Part shown: piece by piece, positions 44,232 through 52,643 of the stretch
Layout of the letters: every line of letters starts with the position of its first letter
Numbering within the stretch: position 1 is the first letter of the stretch
Assembly: GCA_019236735.1 (NCBI GenBank)
Contig: JAFAIM010000090.1
Location: forward strand, 1-64,000
Reading direction: 5' to 3'
Length of the DNA stretch: 64,000 nucleotides
DNA from: Burkholderiaceae bacterium
Lineage (GTDB): Bacteria; Pseudomonadota; Gammaproteobacteria; Burkholderiales; Burkholderiaceae_F
Made by a program: the position numbers and the translations under genes
The notes under the pieces: generated by a model
What the model was told of the DNA's origin: nothing
Database searches by the model: none
The model's input: only the letters and a program-made list of their open reading frames with translations

Positions 44232-44738
44232 GTGCAGGTGGCGGGATTCGGGGCGAAGGCTTATCAAAGCGTGGCGGTGCAGACGGCGGTCGGATCCGCC
44301 GATCCGCACCGGATGACCTTGCTGCTGTACGACGGCGCGATCGAAGCGATCCGCCTGGGGCGCGCTCACCTGGAAGCGCGGCGTGTCGCGGCCAAATGCA
44401 ATGCGATCGGCAAAGCGTTGCGAATCGTCGCCGAGGGCCTGAAGCCGAGCGTGGATCAAAAGGCCGGCGGCGAGCTCGCAGACCGGCTGATCTATCTGTA
44501 CGACTACATCACGATGCGGCTGCTGCAGGCCAATCTGCGCAACGACAGCAACGCGCTGGAAGAGGCAACAAAGCTGCTCACCGACCTGCGATCGGCCTGG
44601 GCGCAGATCGCACCAGGCGGGCCGCAGGGTGCCTCACAGGCGAAGGCGCCTGAGGCGGCCGCCGGCACAACGCATCCGGCCGCAGCCAGCGCAGCTGGCG
44701 TGCGCACAGCCGGCGCACGCACGGCGCTTCGCACGTAG
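44232..44738 (+). CDS. fliS: Flagellin export chaperone FliS
   Basis: Cytosolic chaperone that binds the flagellin C-terminus; 168 residues with a GTG start. Four-helix core: GAKAYQSVAVQTAVGSADPHRMTLLLYDGAIEAI, KCNAIGKALRIVAEGLKPSVD, LIYLYDYITMRLLQANLRND, then a non-conserved Ala/Thr tail of about 40 residues that extends it beyond the usual 125-135. The start region overlaps another GTG in the first few codons. Confidence 0.94.
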   Translation: MQVAGFGAKAYQSVAVQTAVGSADPHRMTLLLYDGAIEAIRLGRAHLEARRVAAKCNAIGKALRIVAEGLKPSVDQKAGGELADRLIYLYDYITMRLLQANLRNDSNALEEATKLLTDLRSAWAQIAPGGPQGASQAKAPEAAAGTTHPAAASAAGVRTAGARTALRT

Positions 44739-44771
44739 GCGCGCCGGTCCAGTGGAAACGCGGGTGCACTG

Positions 44772-45122
44772 ATGGCGCCGGACGACGGCAACGCAGCAGC
44801 GGCAGGGCACTGGAAGCCGGTGCCCGCGCTGATCGAGCGCTACCGCGATATCGCGCGCTTAAGCCATGACATGCTGGCCGCGGCGCGTCGAGAAGACTGG
44901 AACGAGGTGGCGCGGCTGGCGGCCGACTGCAGCAGTCTGATCGAGCGTCTGAAGCGCGCCGCACTGGTCGAACCACTGGACGAAGCCGAACAGCAGCACC
45001 GGCTCGAGTTGTTGCGCGAGATTCTGCGCGACGACGCACAGATCCGTATCCGCGCAGAGCCCTGGCTGGCGGAACTGGAGCAGCTGATGGGTCTGACGCG
45101 CAGCGATGGCCGTTCTGACTGA
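44772..45122 (+). CDS. fliT: FliT-like flagellar chaperone
   Basis: Helical protein of 116 residues directly after fliS, the usual FliT position (FliD export chaperone and FlhC inhibitor in enterics). Pattern RYRDIARLSHDMLAAARREDWNEVARLAADCSSLIERLKR fits the FliT first helices. Sequence conservation in this family is low, so the call rests on fold pattern and location. Confidence 0.78.
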   Translation: MAPDDGNAAAAGHWKPVPALIERYRDIARLSHDMLAAARREDWNEVARLAADCSSLIERLKRAALVEPLDEAEQQHRLELLREILRDDAQIRIRAEPWLAELEQLMGLTRSDGRSD

Positions 45123-45143
45123 GGCGCCCGGGACGCCGCGACG

Positions 45144-46631
45144 ATGAACGACGTAGCGATACCGGCGCGCGGTTTCTTCGAGCTGACCGAATGGCTCGCG
45201 CGCGGGCGCGGTGCTGCCGAAGCCAGCCGTTTCGAGGAGGCGCGGCAGGCCTATCTGCAGGCGATGAAACTGGCGCCCAATTCGATCGACGCGCTGCGCG
45301 GGCTCGGATATTCGCTGCTGCAACTGAAGCGGTTGGACGAATCGCTGCAGATGATCGAACGCGCACTGGCGGTCGATCCGTCCGACCTCCTTTCGCACCT
45401 GATAATGGGGCGGCTGTGCCTGCGGCTGCAGCAGCCGGCCGGCGCAGAGGAGCACTTTCGCACGATCCTTCGCCGGATCGAAAACAGCGCAGCGGCCCGT
45501 TCAGGTCTGATCGACGCATTGGTCGCGCAAGGTCAGCTCGCCGACGCCGAGACGCTGCGCGACCAGATCTTGCGCGCAGACCCCCAGTCCGAGGTCGGGC
45601 TGCTGGCCGCGGCGCGCGTAGCGGCGTTGCAGCGCGACGACGAGGCGGCGCTGCGCCACTTCGAAGCGCTCGTACGATTGCGGCCCGGCAATGCCGCGCA
45701 CCGCTACAACCGCGGCCTGTGCCTGCTGCGGATGGGGCGCTTCGACGAGGGTTGGAGCGACTACGAATATCGGTTCGCTGCCGGTGCGGTGGACCTTCAA
45801 TTGCCCTCGACGCCGCGTTGGGACGGCAAGCGAGTCGGGCACCTGCTGGTGGCCGCGGAGCAGGGACTGGGCGACGCAATCCTGTTCTCTCGTTTCATCG
45901 GCGACGCAGCCCGCGCGGCCGAACAGGTGACGCTCGTGTGTCCGGATTCGCTGGTCGGGCTGCTGGAGCGCAGCCTGGGTTGCACGTGCATTCCGGATCG
46001 CGGCGGGGAGCTGCCGCCGCACGACGCCCACGTGCCGTTGATGAGCTTGCCGCACGTACTGGGACTCGGCGCTGCCGCAGTTGCGGTCCGACCCGCCTAT
46101 CTGACCGTCGACGCTGCGCGGCGCGAGCGCTGGTCGGAAGCGCTCGGTCCGCGCCAAAATGGCGAGGTGCGCATCGGCATCGTGCATGCCACCTCGGTGG
46201 CACATTCCACCGAGGAAAATCCGTTCACGTGCCGTTCCTGCCCTGCGGAGGCTTTTGTTTCCTTCACCGGAGCGCCCGGCGTTGCTGCCTACAACTTGAA
46301 CGTGGGTCGCACGGCCGAGCAGGCTTGCGAGCAGTTGCCCGGGCTGCGCGGCCTTCCGCGAGAGCTGGGCGATTTCGACGACACTGCCGCGGTGGCCGGT
46401 TTGATGGACGCGGTAGTGTGCGTAGACACCGCGATCGCCCATGTGACGGGTGCGACCGGTGTGCGCACCGGCCTGTTGCTTCCCTATGCGCGCGACTGGC
46501 GCTGGATGTCGCGCGAGGGGCGCCTGCCGTGGTACTGGTCAGTTCAGGCCGCGTGGCAGGAGGAACCCGGCCAGTGGGCTGCACCGGTGCGCGAGCTGCG
46601 CGATTCGCTGGTGGCAGACAGAGTCAGTTGA
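45144..46631 (+). CDS. TPR-glycosyltransferase, probably flagellin-modifying
   Basis: Protein of 495 residues, 21 bases after fliT and on the same strand. Residues about 20-210 are TPR repeats (EEARQAYLQAMKLAPNSIDALRGLGYSLLQLKRLDESLQMIERAL). From about 215 a GT-B-like half follows: VGHLLVAAEQGLGDAILFSRFIG, ADVTLVCPDSLVGLLERSLG and near the end AVAGLMDAVVCVDTAIAHVTGATGV, as in family 9/41-like transferases. Its place at the end of the fliC-fliT run suggests that flagellin is the acceptor; this is inference. Confidence 0.8.
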   Translation: MNDVAIPARGFFELTEWLARGRGAAEASRFEEARQAYLQAMKLAPNSIDALRGLGYSLLQLKRLDESLQMIERALAVDPSDLLSHLIMGRLCLRLQQPAGAEEHFRTILRRIENSAAARSGLIDALVAQGQLADAETLRDQILRADPQSEVGLLAAARVAALQRDDEAALRHFEALVRLRPGNAAHRYNRGLCLLRMGRFDEGWSDYEYRFAAGAVDLQLPSTPRWDGKRVGHLLVAAEQGLGDAILFSRFIGDAARAAEQVTLVCPDSLVGLLERSLGCTCIPDRGGELPPHDAHVPLMSLPHVLGLGAAAVAVRPAYLTVDAARRERWSEALGPRQNGEVRIGIVHATSVAHSTEENPFTCRSCPAEAFVSFTGAPGVAAYNLNVGRTAEQACEQLPGLRGLPRELGDFDDTAAVAGLMDAVVCVDTAIAHVTGATGVRTGLLLPYARDWRWMSREGRLPWYWSVQAAWQEEPGQWAAPVRELRDSLVADRVS

Positions 46632-47355
46632 CCGGCATCAGCCAACGAGTTTTGGAAAACAGAAAGAACGGTTCACGAACGTTGCACCCCCAGGTTGCCG
46701 CATCGACCTGCGGCAGCACCTGTTGATGCGGGTACAGGGCTCCTTTCAGTCCCGCATCGGAGAATAGCTCCGCGATGTTGGCACCGAACAAGCGTACGTG
46801 GTCGTCCTGACCGAAGAAAAGTGATGCCGCTTGCGGCGTCGGACGCGAGACGAACTCCATCGTGTTGGCAAGCAATGTCGAATACGGTGTCTGCGCCACC
46901 AGCCAACCGTCCGGCGCCAGGCACCGCGACAGCTCGCACAGTGCCCGCGCGGCGTCATCGACGTGCTCTAGCACGTGGTTGCAGATGATCAGGTGGAACC
47001 TGCCGTCCGGATAGCCCAGGTTCTCCACGTCCAGGCGCGCATGGCCGGGATGGCGCGGAGCAAGGTCACCGGCGACGTATTCGCTGCGCGTTCCGGTGCG
47101 CAGCTTCTGCTCGATGTACCTTTCCGGCGCGATATGCAGGATCGGCCGATCGATCGCCTCTTGCAGCAAGCCTACAGCCGACATGTACAGCCAGATGTGG
47201 CGCTCTCGATCGTTGCATTGGCAGACGGGGCACAGGTGCAGGTTTGGATCGGAACCGATCACGTCAAGCAAGTCCATCAGCGGGCTGATCGCATGACGGT
47301 CGGGGTGAGGTAGCCAGCCGTCGATCCGCCGCTCGCAGATGGCGCACGTAGGCAT
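46624..47355 (-). CDS. Methyltransferase-like protein with cysteine-rich N-terminus (paralog 1)
   Basis: Protein of 243 residues from ATG 47355. The N-terminus has two CxxC pairs, CAIC near residue 4 and CPVC near residue 44, then CNDRERH, a probable zinc site. A class I SAM-methyltransferase-like core follows, with ILHIAPERYIEQKL at motif I, LDVENLGYPDGRFHLIICNHVLEHVDDAARAL and LAPDGWLVAQTPYS. The C-terminal AATWGCNVREPFFLFSK is shared with the paralog at 53596-54303. The glycine-rich loop is atypical, so catalysis is uncertain. Its stop overlaps the TPR-glycosyltransferase by eight bases. Confidence 0.75.
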   Translation of the reverse strand: MPTCAICERRIDGWLPHPDRHAISPLMDLLDVIGSDPNLHLCPVCQCNDRERHIWLYMSAVGLLQEAIDRPILHIAPERYIEQKLRTGTRSEYVAGDLAPRHPGHARLDVENLGYPDGRFHLIICNHVLEHVDDAARALCELSRCLAPDGWLVAQTPYSTLLANTMEFVSRPTPQAASLFFGQDDHVRLFGANIAELFSDAGLKGALYPHQQVLPQVDAATWGCNVREPFFLFSKTRWLMPVN

Positions 47356-47582
47356 GTGAACTCCAGCGGGCCTGTTTTGGCCCAGGTCAGGATCTTCGTG
47401 CCGGCGGCGGCGGGCAGTCCTTCGATTTGCGGGCACGGGAACATGCATTTCGGGGTAGCGATCGACCCGCCTGCGTTCGCAATCCGGGCATTGGCCGCCA
47501 CCAATCCGTCTTTTCCGGCGAAGCGCCGCTTTGCAGGGCATTAGAGTGGATCACCTCTTGTCGTCATCGACAAAGCGCACGC

Positions 47583-48743
47583 ATGACCGCACGACTGCCT
47601 GCCAGCACAATCCCGGACGCCGTGTCCTCGGCGGCGGGCCGGGCTCCGATCTACGTGACGCGGCCCCTGATGCCACCGCTGCGGGACTTCCTCCCGTACC
47701 TGGAGCGCATCTGGGCAAGCGGCATCCTGACAAATGGGGGGCCGCTTCACGCGCAGCTCGAGTCTGCGCTGTGCGAGTATCTCGGTATTGACTACATCTC
47801 ACTCTTCAGCAACGGCACCTTGGCCCTGCTGACAGCAATTCAGGCATTGCGCATTTCGGGTGAGGTGATCACGACTCCGTACTCCTTCGTCGCTACAGCG
47901 CACTCGCTGCTTTGGAACGGGATCAAGCCCGTCTTCGTCGACATCGACCCGGGCACGCTCAACATGAACCCCGACCGGATCCAAGCGGCCATTACGCCGC
48001 GCACGACGGCAATCATGCCAGTGCACTGCTACGGCACGCCGTGCGATGTAGAGCGGATTGAACGCATTGCCGACGACTACGGATTGAAAGTCGTATACGA
48101 CGCGGCACATGCGTTCGGCGTGCGCCGCGGCGGGCGGAGCATCCTCAGGCACGGCGACCTTTCGGTGCTGAGCTTTCACGCCACCAAGGTGTTTACCACG
48201 TTCGAGGGTGGGGCCGTGGTCTGCTCGGACGCAAAAACCAAGCAGAGGCTGGATCGGCTGAAGAATTTCGGTTACGTTGACGAGGTCACGGTGGTAGCTC
48301 CCGGGATCAACGGCAAGATGAACGAAATCCAGGCCGCGTGCGGCCTGCTTCAGCTCGAACACATCGATGACGCCCTGCAGCGGCGCGCCGAAATCGCCCG
48401 TGTATACCGCGACCGCCTCGGCACCGTGAATGGCATCCACTTTCTCCCGTTTGCGGTCGACGTGAAGGCCAATTTTGCCTACTTCCCGATTCTCGTCTCC
48501 CGGCCGTACCGACGCACGAGGGACGAGCTTTACGCGCACCTGCGGGCCCGCGGCATCTTCGCTCGCAGGTACTTCTATCCGCTTGTTTCGGATTTCCCGA
48601 TGTACCGCGAGCTTCCTTCCGCAGACCACACCAATCTACCGGTGGCGACGGACGCCGCCGAACGCATTCTGTGTCTGCCGATCTATCCGTCGCTGAGCGA
48701 AGCGGAGCAGGAGACCGTAATCCGCGCGATTGTCACGGATTGA
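47583..48743 (+). CDS. DegT/DnrJ/EryC1-family sugar aminotransferase
   Basis: PLP-dependent transaminase of 386 residues that probably puts an amino group on a nucleotide keto-sugar. The PLP lysine is K202 in SFHATKVFTTFEGG, with VYDAAHAFGV and FSNGTLALLTAIQAL as the other cofactor blocks; ASGILTNGGPLHAQLESAL is the usual N-terminal segment. Similar to VioA/FdtB-type enzymes. ATG 47583 was chosen over longer in-frame starts. Its 3' end overlaps by 11 bases the converging acetyltransferase gene, a likely partner for N-acylation. Confidence 0.88.
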   Translation: MTARLPASTIPDAVSSAAGRAPIYVTRPLMPPLRDFLPYLERIWASGILTNGGPLHAQLESALCEYLGIDYISLFSNGTLALLTAIQALRISGEVITTPYSFVATAHSLLWNGIKPVFVDIDPGTLNMNPDRIQAAITPRTTAIMPVHCYGTPCDVERIERIADDYGLKVVYDAAHAFGVRRGGRSILRHGDLSVLSFHATKVFTTFEGGAVVCSDAKTKQRLDRLKNFGYVDEVTVVAPGINGKMNEIQAACGLLQLEHIDDALQRRAEIARVYRDRLGTVNGIHFLPFAVDVKANFAYFPILVSRPYRRTRDELYAHLRARGIFARRYFYPLVSDFPMYRELPSADHTNLPVATDAAERILCLPIYPSLSEAEQETVIRAIVTD

Positions 48744-49185
48744 GCCGCAGCACCATGGTGAGGCTGGAGCTTTCGGCCCTGGCGAACTCGAAGCCGCATT
48801 TCTCGTAGAGGCGGATCGCGACGGTATTGCCGCGGAATACCTCGAGGCCGATCTTTCGCATCTTCTGCAACCGCGCGTGTGCGACGCAGCGTTTCAGCAG
48901 CTGAGCGCCAATGCCATGTCCGGTGAAGTTGCGCAGCACACTGACGCTGGTGACGTAGGCGGCTATCCCGGCGGGGTCGTTGCAATAGGCTGCCACCAGT
49001 CCGACCAGCTGACCACCGGACCACGCCTCGAAACGGATCGCGCACGTCGCGATTCTGCCCGAATACTCCTCCATGTCGACGCGTCCGCTCAACGGCGGGA
49101 CGAAGTCGGCGTCGCACGCCCGCAGGTGCTCTGCCAGCTCGCGTCGGGTGGCCTGGTTGACGCGAAACTCGATCGGCGCGTTCAC
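48733..49185 (-). CDS. GNAT-family acyltransferase in the glycan island
   Basis: Acetyltransferase-like protein of 150 residues with a GTG start at 49185 that overlaps the stop of the propeller gene before it (GTGA). The acetyl-CoA loop is VSVLRNFTGHGIGAQLLKRCVAHA, followed by KIGLEVFRGNTVAIRLYEKCGFEFAR, a classical GNAT C-terminus. In context it may acylate an amino sugar made by the adjacent aminotransferase; this is inference. Confidence 0.82.
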   Translation of the reverse strand: MNAPIEFRVNQATRRELAEHLRACDADFVPPLSGRVDMEEYSGRIATCAIRFEAWSGGQLVGLVAAYCNDPAGIAAYVTSVSVLRNFTGHGIGAQLLKRCVAHARLQKMRKIGLEVFRGNTVAIRLYEKCGFEFARAESSSLTMVLRLNP

Positions 49186-50141
49186 GGCTCCAATTCCGCC
49201 ACTCCGAACCCGTACCGTCCGAATTCGTTGCCGTTGTAGAGCATCAGGATCCGGTCGCCGCACCGGAACACATGCGGGTAGCACATCATGTCCGAGTCCC
49301 AGTCGCCCGGCGGCGCATCCAGGCCCTCGAACTGGTCCGTGCGCGACCAGTTTGTCAGATCGTCCGAGTACGCGTGTCCGATGCGGTAGCCACGCGCCGG
49401 GTTGGTTCGGAAGTCGGACGACTGCCGATAGCAGAAGTACATGTGATGGCGGCCATCGATACCGATCACGGATGGCAGTGCCTGGCTTTCGTCGGCGCCG
49501 AGTTGATCGGCGACGATCTGGCGACCCTCGTCTTTGACCCAGTCGATGCCGTTGCGGGACGACGCATGCCCAATCTTGTAAGTCCTTTCCGCCGGCGCCC
49601 CGGGCGAAAAGGTCCTCCACGATGTGCCGAAGATGTACCACATGTGGAAGATGTCTCCGACCACCTTCACGAACGGATCCCCGACCAGGAAAGGTTCCCG
49701 CGGTGAGGCCGCCAGCACCGGCCCGTTCCCGATGCGCCGGAATGTGAAGCCGTCATCCTCGCTTACGGCGAGTCCGATCGCGGTCTCCACCGATACCGAG
49801 ATTCGCCGGCTCCACCCGCTGATGTAGCCGTATACGCCCGCGCTGTGCCGCAACACATGGAACGGAAAAATGCCGTGCTCGTCGTAGCAGCCCAGACAGC
49901 CCAGGGGAAGGACAGTTCCTCGCGAGACCCCGATCACGCTGCGCAGGTCCTTTTGCATGTCGACGAACGCGACATGGCTCAAATACTTGCCGTTGTGTGG
50001 ATCGACCGCACGGGTGGAAAAGTAGATGCGCACGAAATCGTCGAACACCAAAGCCTGCGGCGACTGGGCGAACTGGACACAGCCGTGCGGCAGGCGATGC
50101 CGCGTCGGATCGAAGATCCTTCCGAGCCTCTTCCACTTCAT
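49182..50141 (-). CDS. Beta-propeller glycosidase-like protein (paralog 1)
   Basis: Cytosolic-looking protein of 319 residues from ATG 50141. Repeated blades with aromatic-Asp motifs resemble five-bladed propellers of the GH32/43/130 kind: LVFDDFVRIYFSTR, VSEDDGFTFRRIG, PTYKIGHASSRNGIDW, HHMYFCYRQSSDFR and WDSDMMCYPHVFRCGDRILMLYNGN. It shares these blocks with its upstream neighbour, a clear tandem duplicate. No signal peptide. Possible phosphorylase or nucleotide-sugar-handling role; not established. Confidence 0.75.
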   Translation of the reverse strand: MKWKRLGRIFDPTRHRLPHGCVQFAQSPQALVFDDFVRIYFSTRAVDPHNGKYLSHVAFVDMQKDLRSVIGVSRGTVLPLGCLGCYDEHGIFPFHVLRHSAGVYGYISGWSRRISVSVETAIGLAVSEDDGFTFRRIGNGPVLAASPREPFLVGDPFVKVVGDIFHMWYIFGTSWRTFSPGAPAERTYKIGHASSRNGIDWVKDEGRQIVADQLGADESQALPSVIGIDGRHHMYFCYRQSSDFRTNPARGYRIGHAYSDDLTNWSRTDQFEGLDAPPGDWDSDMMCYPHVFRCGDRILMLYNGNEFGRYGFGVAELEP

Positions 50142-50158
50142 CGGATAAGCTTCCGCGC

Positions 50159-51154
50159 CTAGCGCATGGTCCCTTCCAGGCGCGCCAGGCCAAAGCCGTG
50201 CCGCCCGACCTGGTTGCCGAGATACGCCATGTAGGTGCACCCGTCCACGTCGAACACATGCGGGTAGCTCACCATCTCCGAGTCCCATCCGTCGGCCGAT
50301 ACATCGATGCCCACCCGGGCGTCGTCGCGCTCCCAGTCCACGAGGTTGGCGCTCGAGGCGTAGCCGATCCTGTAGCCCCTGTCCCGGCCCCGGTAGTCGC
50401 TGCTGTAGCGGTAGCAAAAGAACATGTGGTACTTGCCGTTGGCGTGAAAGACGTCGGGGCTCGCCTGTGCTTCGTCCTCCTCGATGCGGTCGGCGATCAG
50501 GTCACGCCGCAGCCGCGTCCATCGGATTCCGTCCAGCGACATCGCCATCCGGATCTTGTAGACGGGCTCCGGACGGCCACCAACGAGCTTCCACTTGCGC
50601 CCGCAGATGTACCAGAGGTAGAAGGTTCCGCCGAAGCGGCGGATCTTCGGTCCGCTGATCACGAAGGGTTCGTCCGGCGAGTACGCCAGGATCGGGCCGG
50701 GACCGAATTTGGTGAAGCTCTCACCGTTGTCGCAGCTGACCGCCAGCCCAATCGCCACGTTGAACGGCACCGATTCGCAGCGGGTCCAGCCGCCGTAATA
50801 GGCGAGCACGCGCCCGCCGTCCCGGATAACGGACATCGGATAGGTGCCGAATTCGTCGAACTCCCCTCGGTTTCCTAGTTCCAGGACCGGCCGCTCGCTG
50901 ACTCGAATCATGCGCAACGGGTCCGCCCGGTCCAAATCGACAAAGGCGGCGTAGCTCACGTACTGGCCCTGCGAGTCGGCAGGCGGGCGGCAGGAGAAGT
51001 ACACACGGACGAAATCGTCGAATACGAGCGTTGCCGGTGCCTGGGCGAATTCCCTCAGCCAGCTGCGCCCCGCCGCTTGCTCCGGCGAGAACACCCGACC
51101 GAGCTTGGTCCAACGCAAGGCAGTGCGCGACGGGGGGGATCCGTTCACCGACAT
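50159..51154 (-). CDS. Beta-propeller glycosidase-like protein (paralog 2)
   Basis: Protein of 331 residues, tandem paralog of the following gene. Matching blocks: LVFDDFVRVYFSCR, VSCDNGESFTKFGPG, PVYKIRMAMSLDGIRW, YHMFFCYRYSSDYR and WDSEMVSYPHVFDVDGCTYMAYLGNQVGRHGFGLA. The acidic residues in DE-type turns are conserved between the two, suggesting both are active. It overlaps the methyltransferase gene before it by ten bases and lies 17 bases before paralog 1. Confidence 0.75.
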   Translation of the reverse strand: MSVNGSPPSRTALRWTKLGRVFSPEQAAGRSWLREFAQAPATLVFDDFVRVYFSCRPPADSQGQYVSYAAFVDLDRADPLRMIRVSERPVLELGNRGEFDEFGTYPMSVIRDGGRVLAYYGGWTRCESVPFNVAIGLAVSCDNGESFTKFGPGPILAYSPDEPFVISGPKIRRFGGTFYLWYICGRKWKLVGGRPEPVYKIRMAMSLDGIRWTRLRRDLIADRIEEDEAQASPDVFHANGKYHMFFCYRYSSDYRGRDRGYRIGYASSANLVDWERDDARVGIDVSADGWDSEMVSYPHVFDVDGCTYMAYLGNQVGRHGFGLARLEGTMR

Positions 51155-51909
51155 CCGCGCGAATCCCGTTCACAGACAAGATAGATGCTCGCGCACAGCT
51201 CGGGATAGGTTCGGCCGACCTCGAAGCAGGCATCGAGGTACTGCGTCGACACGATGCCTGCAGCGAGCGCTGCATCAATCTGAAAGTTCGCTAGCGGCTT
51301 GAAGCAGACGCCGCCGTGCCGGCTCACGTGCAGACCGGCCTTGCGCGCGTCGGCGTGCAGCATGTCGAGGGTGTAGGTGGTGCGATGGCCGTGCGCGCGC
51401 TCCGCCGGCGTGACCGCGGTGAGGTGCTCGATCAGGCCCATGTGGACGGCGATCTGGCGGGATGGGGCACGGGCGTTGGGCGTGGCCACGAAGAGCCGCC
51501 CTCCTTCACCAAGCCAGGACCCGAACCGAGCGAGCTGCCCGACTGGGTCATCCAGGTGCTCGAGCGTGTGAACTAGGAAGATGTTGTCGTAGCGTGCATC
51601 CGGCTCGAACTGCTCGAAGCGAGCCTGGAAAAAGCGCGCCTGCGGCCCGGCGCAGCGCGAGGCAACCTCGATGCATTGCGCCGAGGCGTCAACGACGTCG
51701 ACGCACCCGAAACGCTCGCACAGCAGGCCCGTAAAATGACCGTGAAAGCATCCCAGCTCGAGCGCGCTGCCGTCGCGCAGCTCGTCCTGCCAGGCGCGCA
51801 TCATGTAGTGATGCATCTGCTCGTCGAAGCCGTACGAGTAGCGGCGCTGCGCGTGGTCGCGAGCCTCCTGGTCGTAATCGCGCGCGCCGACGCTGGTGGA
51901 AGTGTTCAC
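51145..51909 (-). CDS. SAM-dependent class I methyltransferase
   Basis: Methyltransferase of 254 residues with a GTG start at 51909 that overlaps the wbqC-like stop (GTGA). Motif I is SALELGCFHGHFTGLL, the acidic residue of motif II is in VDVVDASAQCIEVA, and IFLVHTLEHLDDPVGQL is motif IV. The C-terminal half resembles methyltransferases of O-antigen clusters. The acceptor sugar or lipid is unknown. Confidence 0.82.
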   Translation of the reverse strand: MNTSTSVGARDYDQEARDHAQRRYSYGFDEQMHHYMMRAWQDELRDGSALELGCFHGHFTGLLCERFGCVDVVDASAQCIEVASRCAGPQARFFQARFEQFEPDARYDNIFLVHTLEHLDDPVGQLARFGSWLGEGGRLFVATPNARAPSRQIAVHMGLIEHLTAVTPAERAHGHRTTYTLDMLHADARKAGLHVSRHGGVCFKPLANFQIDAALAAGIVSTQYLDACFEVGRTYPELCASIYLVCERDSRGCR

Positions 51910-52643
51910 GCGCCCGCCTCCTGCCGGACACCGACCGATGGCGCCGTCACCAGGTCGAAGTGGGTTGCGAGCCACTGCCGGATCGTCGCCACCGGATTGA
52001 ACATCATCACGTCCAGAATCGACAGTGAGGGCACGAACGGTCTGCCGAACTGAGCGTACTGCAGCGGCCGCGAGCGAAGGAAGCTCAGCGATATTCCGTG
52101 CTCTGCGAAAGCAGGCGCCGAATACAGTTCGATCCCGCCATTCGGATTGATGTAGTTCGTGGCCCCCAAGCCGAGGCAGATCGCAATTACCCGCCGCTCG
52201 CCGCGCTGGCGATGGTCAACCGGCACCTGCGAAGACGCAACGATCGGTGTGGCGATGCTGAGGTGGCGGCACGTCCAAGTCAGCCCGTGGTGCAGGAAAT
52301 CGAACAGATTGTCGCTTTCGAAGCCGAACACGAGCTCGAGGAGCGCGTAGGTTTTGTCGAAATGCGGTGCCTTGCGGTAGGCCCCCCGGACCTGGTTCAG
52401 CAGGCGCACCCGGTCGAAGTCCGCCGCCACGCGCCGGTCGCAGATGTCGAGGCTGTCGGAATCGTGCCTCAGCGAAACCGTGAAAGCGCTCGCTTCGCCG
52501 TTGACGAGCATGCGATTTCGGTTAATCCATCCCTTCTTCGTGTACTTGATGTTGTCGTATACGACGAAGCGGTCGACCGCGCCGATCAGCTGGAAGTAGC
52601 CGATGTACGGCAGCAGGTACGGCTGCATGATGGCAAGCTTCAT
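51906..52643 (-). CDS. WbqC-family protein
   Basis: Protein of 245 residues with the WbqC start MKLAIMQPYLLPYIGYFQLI, then VYDNIKYTKKGWINRNRM and INPNGGIELYSAPAF. The family is common in polysaccharide and O-antigen clusters and is thought to act with amino-sugar-modifying enzymes, but no biochemical role is firmly established. It overlaps both neighbours by four bases (ATGA and GTGA). Confidence 0.92.
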   Translation of the reverse strand: MKLAIMQPYLLPYIGYFQLIGAVDRFVVYDNIKYTKKGWINRNRMLVNGEASAFTVSLRHDSDSLDICDRRVAADFDRVRLLNQVRGAYRKAPHFDKTYALLELVFGFESDNLFDFLHHGLTWTCRHLSIATPIVASSQVPVDHRQRGERRVIAICLGLGATNYINPNGGIELYSAPAFAEHGISLSFLRSRPLQYAQFGRPFVPSLSILDVMMFNPVATIRQWLATHFDLVTAPSVGVRQEAGA

